A stretch of 14,413 bases of DNA from JBBKWG01 sp037968835 (GTDB lineage Bacteria > Pseudomonadota > Alphaproteobacteria > Rhodobacterales > Rhodobacteraceae). The notes under the pieces are model-generated. The model ran no database searches, was not told the origin of the DNA, and saw only the letters and a list, made by a program, of their open reading frames with translations. A program made the translations under genes and the position numbers. Where the stretch lies: assembly GCA_037968835.1 (NCBI GenBank), contig JBBKWG010000145.1, positions 1 through 14,413 on the forward strand. The letters are read 5' to 3'. Positions 13,001 through 14,413 of the stretch are shown piece by piece (the stretch's first letter is position 1; the number at the start of each line of letters is the position of its first letter).

Positions 13001-13750
13001 ATGAACAAACCGATCATGGCCAAAGCCACCGCCGTTTGGCTTGTGGACAACACCACGATCAGCTTCAAGCAGATCGCGGAATTCTGTGGGCTGCACGAAC
13101 TGGAAGTTCAGGGCATTGCGGACGGAGACGTTGCCGCAGGCGTGAAGGGTTTCGACCCCGTCGCCAACAACCAGTTGTCCCAGGAAGAGATCGACGCGGC
13201 GGAAAAGGATGCCTCCCACGCGCTGAAGCTGAAATTCAACGCCGCTGCCGTTGGCGAGGAAAAGCGCCGGGGTCCGCGTTACACGCCGCTTTCCAAGCGA
13301 CAGGATCGGCCAGCGGCTATTTTATGGCTGGTCAAGTTTCATCCCGAGTTGACGGATGGGCAGATTTCCAAACTGGTTGGCACCACGAAACCGACGATCC
13401 AGTCGATCCGCGAGCGAACGCACTGGAACATTTCCTCGATCCAGCCTGTCGATCCGGTGGCATTGGGTCTGACCAAGCAGTCGGAATTGGACTCGGCCGT
13501 TCAGAAGGCTGCCGAAAAGCGCGCCAAGAGCGGCGAGGTCATGTCTGACGATGAGCGGCGCAAGCTGGTATCGACCGAACAATCGCTGGGCATGGAATCC
13601 GAACCGAAGATGCCGACCGCGATTTCGGGGTTGGAGACGTTCACGTTGTCGGGTCCGGACGACGACGAAAAGGACGGACCGGTTCCCGACGCCGATACGT
13701 TCTTCAATCTGCCCAATGACGTTGACGGCGACGACGACGACGACAAGTGA
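13001..13750 (+). CDS. trcR: cell cycle transcriptional regulator TrcR (DUF1013)
   Basis: This 249-residue member of the DUF1013 family is restricted largely to alphaproteobacteria and named as a cell-cycle transcriptional regulator. The N-terminus carries an HTH-like segment (ATAVWLVDNTTISFKQIAEF, then CGLHELEVQGIADG). A second HTH-like segment follows at about 105-140 (RPAAILWLVKFHPELTDGQI, then SKLVGTTKPTIQSIRERTHW), continuing NISSIQPVDPVALGL. The C-terminal 35 residues are strongly acidic and end in a run of Asp then Lys. AGGAG lies 8 bases before the ATG, and the match to the family starts at MNKPIMAKATAVWLV; open frame further upstream is antisense to the RNase gene. Two inverted repeats lie in its leader and a terminator follows, so it is probably transcribed alone. 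Confidence 0.95.
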   Translation: MNKPIMAKATAVWLVDNTTISFKQIAEFCGLHELEVQGIADGDVAAGVKGFDPVANNQLSQEEIDAAEKDASHALKLKFNAAAVGEEKRRGPRYTPLSKRQDRPAAILWLVKFHPELTDGQISKLVGTTKPTIQSIRERTHWNISSIQPVDPVALGLTKQSELDSAVQKAAEKRAKSGEVMSDDERRKLVSTEQSLGMESEPKMPTAISGLETFTLSGPDDDEKDGPVPDADTFFNLPNDVDGDDDDDK

Positions 13751-13778
13751 GTTTACGGTTCCCTCGGCTGCCCGACTG

Positions 13779-13803
13779 CCCCGGCCATAGTGCCGGGGTT
13801 TTT
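13779..13803 (+). terminator. Rho-independent terminator after trcR
   Basis: CCCCGGC and GCCGGGG form a perfect 7-base-pair stem around the loop CATAGT, followed directly by five T. It lies 28 bases after the trcR stop codon. Confidence 0.92.
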
Positions 13804-13896
13804 CGTTTCCGAGACCGGGTCCGGTGTTGGACATAGAATTTGCCGCTGATACAAAAGGCAAAGTTCAATAGCCTGCTCGCAGCCTCCGGAGACACC

Positions 13897-14413
13897 GTGG
13901 CGGACCCTGACCGAACTGTTCAGCTTTGCGCCTTGTTCGACCGGGCTGTCGAAGTGGCCGACCCGATGCAGAGCCTTGCACGGCATCTGCCTGCAAAGCC
14001 CGCTGGTCGTGTCGTGGTGATCGGTGCTGGCAAGGCATCGGCCCGGATGGCCGAAGCCGTCGGGGCCGAGTGGGGGCCGTGTGAAGGGCTGGTGATCACG
14101 CGCTACGGATACGCGCGACCGTGCGAGGGCATCGAAATCGTCGAGGCTGCACACCCGGTGCCGGACAAGGCGGGCCAATTGGCGACGACCCGTATGTTGG
14201 AATTGCTCGGCGGCCTCGGCGAGGGAGATTTCGTGCTTGCGCTGATCTCGGGGGGCGCATCGGCGTTGCTTGTAGCCCCTGCAGAAGGCGTTAAACTGGA
14301 AGAGAAGCAGGCGCTCAACGCCGCGCTTCTGGCTTCGGGAGCGCCGATTGACCGGATGAACACGGTCAGAAAGCACGTGAGCCAAGTGAAGGGTGGGCAA
14401 CTGGCGGCGGCGG
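13897..14413 (+). CDS. glycerate 2-kinase (GckA/TtuD, MOFRL family), 3' end beyond window
   Basis: About 172 codons of a glycerate kinase of the DUF4147/MOFRL family, which phosphorylates glycerate to 2-phosphoglycerate in the serine cycle or in glyoxylate and tartrate use. Older annotations call such genes hydroxypyruvate reductase TtuD. Visible family features are VVVIGAGKASARMAEAVG (about 39-56), GLVITRYGY, AAHPVPDKAG, LISGGASALLVAP (an SGGxSAL motif), and the strongly conserved NTVRKHVSQVKGGQLA near the visible end. The GTG at 13897 is chosen for GGAG 5 bases upstream; the frame is open to a TAG at 13834 with only a TTG as an alternative. The remaining roughly 250 residues lie beyond the right edge. 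It follows the trcR terminator and so needs its own promoter. Confidence 0.93.
   Translation, partial: MADPDRTVQLCALFDRAVEVADPMQSLARHLPAKPAGRVVVIGAGKASARMAEAVGAEWGPCEGLVITRYGYARPCEGIEIVEAAHPVPDKAGQLATTRMLELLGGLGEGDFVLALISGGASALLVAPAEGVKLEEKQALNAALLASGAPIDRMNTVRKHVSQVKGGQLAAA

Noticed and set aside
13753..14400. 215-codon minus-strand frame at the right end
   Set aside because: It is antisense to the glycerate kinase, whose conserved motifs are on the plus strand, and it runs through the trcR terminator.

Overview
This window looks like chromosomal DNA of an alphaproteobacterium, most likely a member of the Rhodobacterales (Roseobacter/Paracoccaceae group). The evidence is GC-rich coding with strong third-position GC, a divergent rpsU / COQ9-family pair, a trcR (DUF1013) gene, a DUF2189 membrane protein, an nu-class GST, and an Ald dehydrogenase divergent from an Lrp/AsnC regulator. 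No rRNA, tRNA or CRISPR array was seen.

Left end (1-1686) is the accessory part. An IS630-family element enters from beyond the left edge and ends at about 946-948. It sits inside the 5' part of a minus-strand brxL, the Lon-like AAA+ component of the BREX phage-defence system. Only about the first 90 codons of brxL are in the window. The conserved frame has no normal start codon, and the rest of the gene should lie beyond the IS. Upstream of it are an unrecognised ORF and an AT-richer gap. This reads as a decayed or IS-interrupted BREX locus next to the core chromosome.

1687-6429 holds housekeeping and stress genes: a YtoQ-family protein (+); a YfcG/YghU-type glutathione transferase (-); mscL (+) with a terminator; a thioredoxin-fold protein with a CNHC site (+); a small lipoprotein cytochrome c (-); and alanine dehydrogenase ald (-) divergent from an Lrp/AsnC regulator (+) that probably controls it.

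6426-9401 holds an MFS transporter (-) that overlaps the regulator's stop codon by four bases; a cysteine-dioxygenase-like cupin (+); a protein with two fused SpoIIAA-like domains (+) preceded by a perfect FNR-type box; and rpsU (-) with its own terminator and a hairpin directly before the start codon.

9516-14413 holds a COQ9-family gene overlapping a PIG3-type quinone oxidoreductase by ATGA (+); a DUF2189 membrane protein (-); a secreted RNase T2 (-) divergent from trcR (+), whose leader contains two perfect inverted repeats; a terminator; and the 5' part of a glycerate 2-kinase (+) that runs off the right edge.

I found no convincing undescribed multi-gene system. The most notable items are the broken brxL/IS junction, the predicted oxygen-responsive control of the double SpoIIAA-like protein, and the structured leaders of rpsU and trcR.
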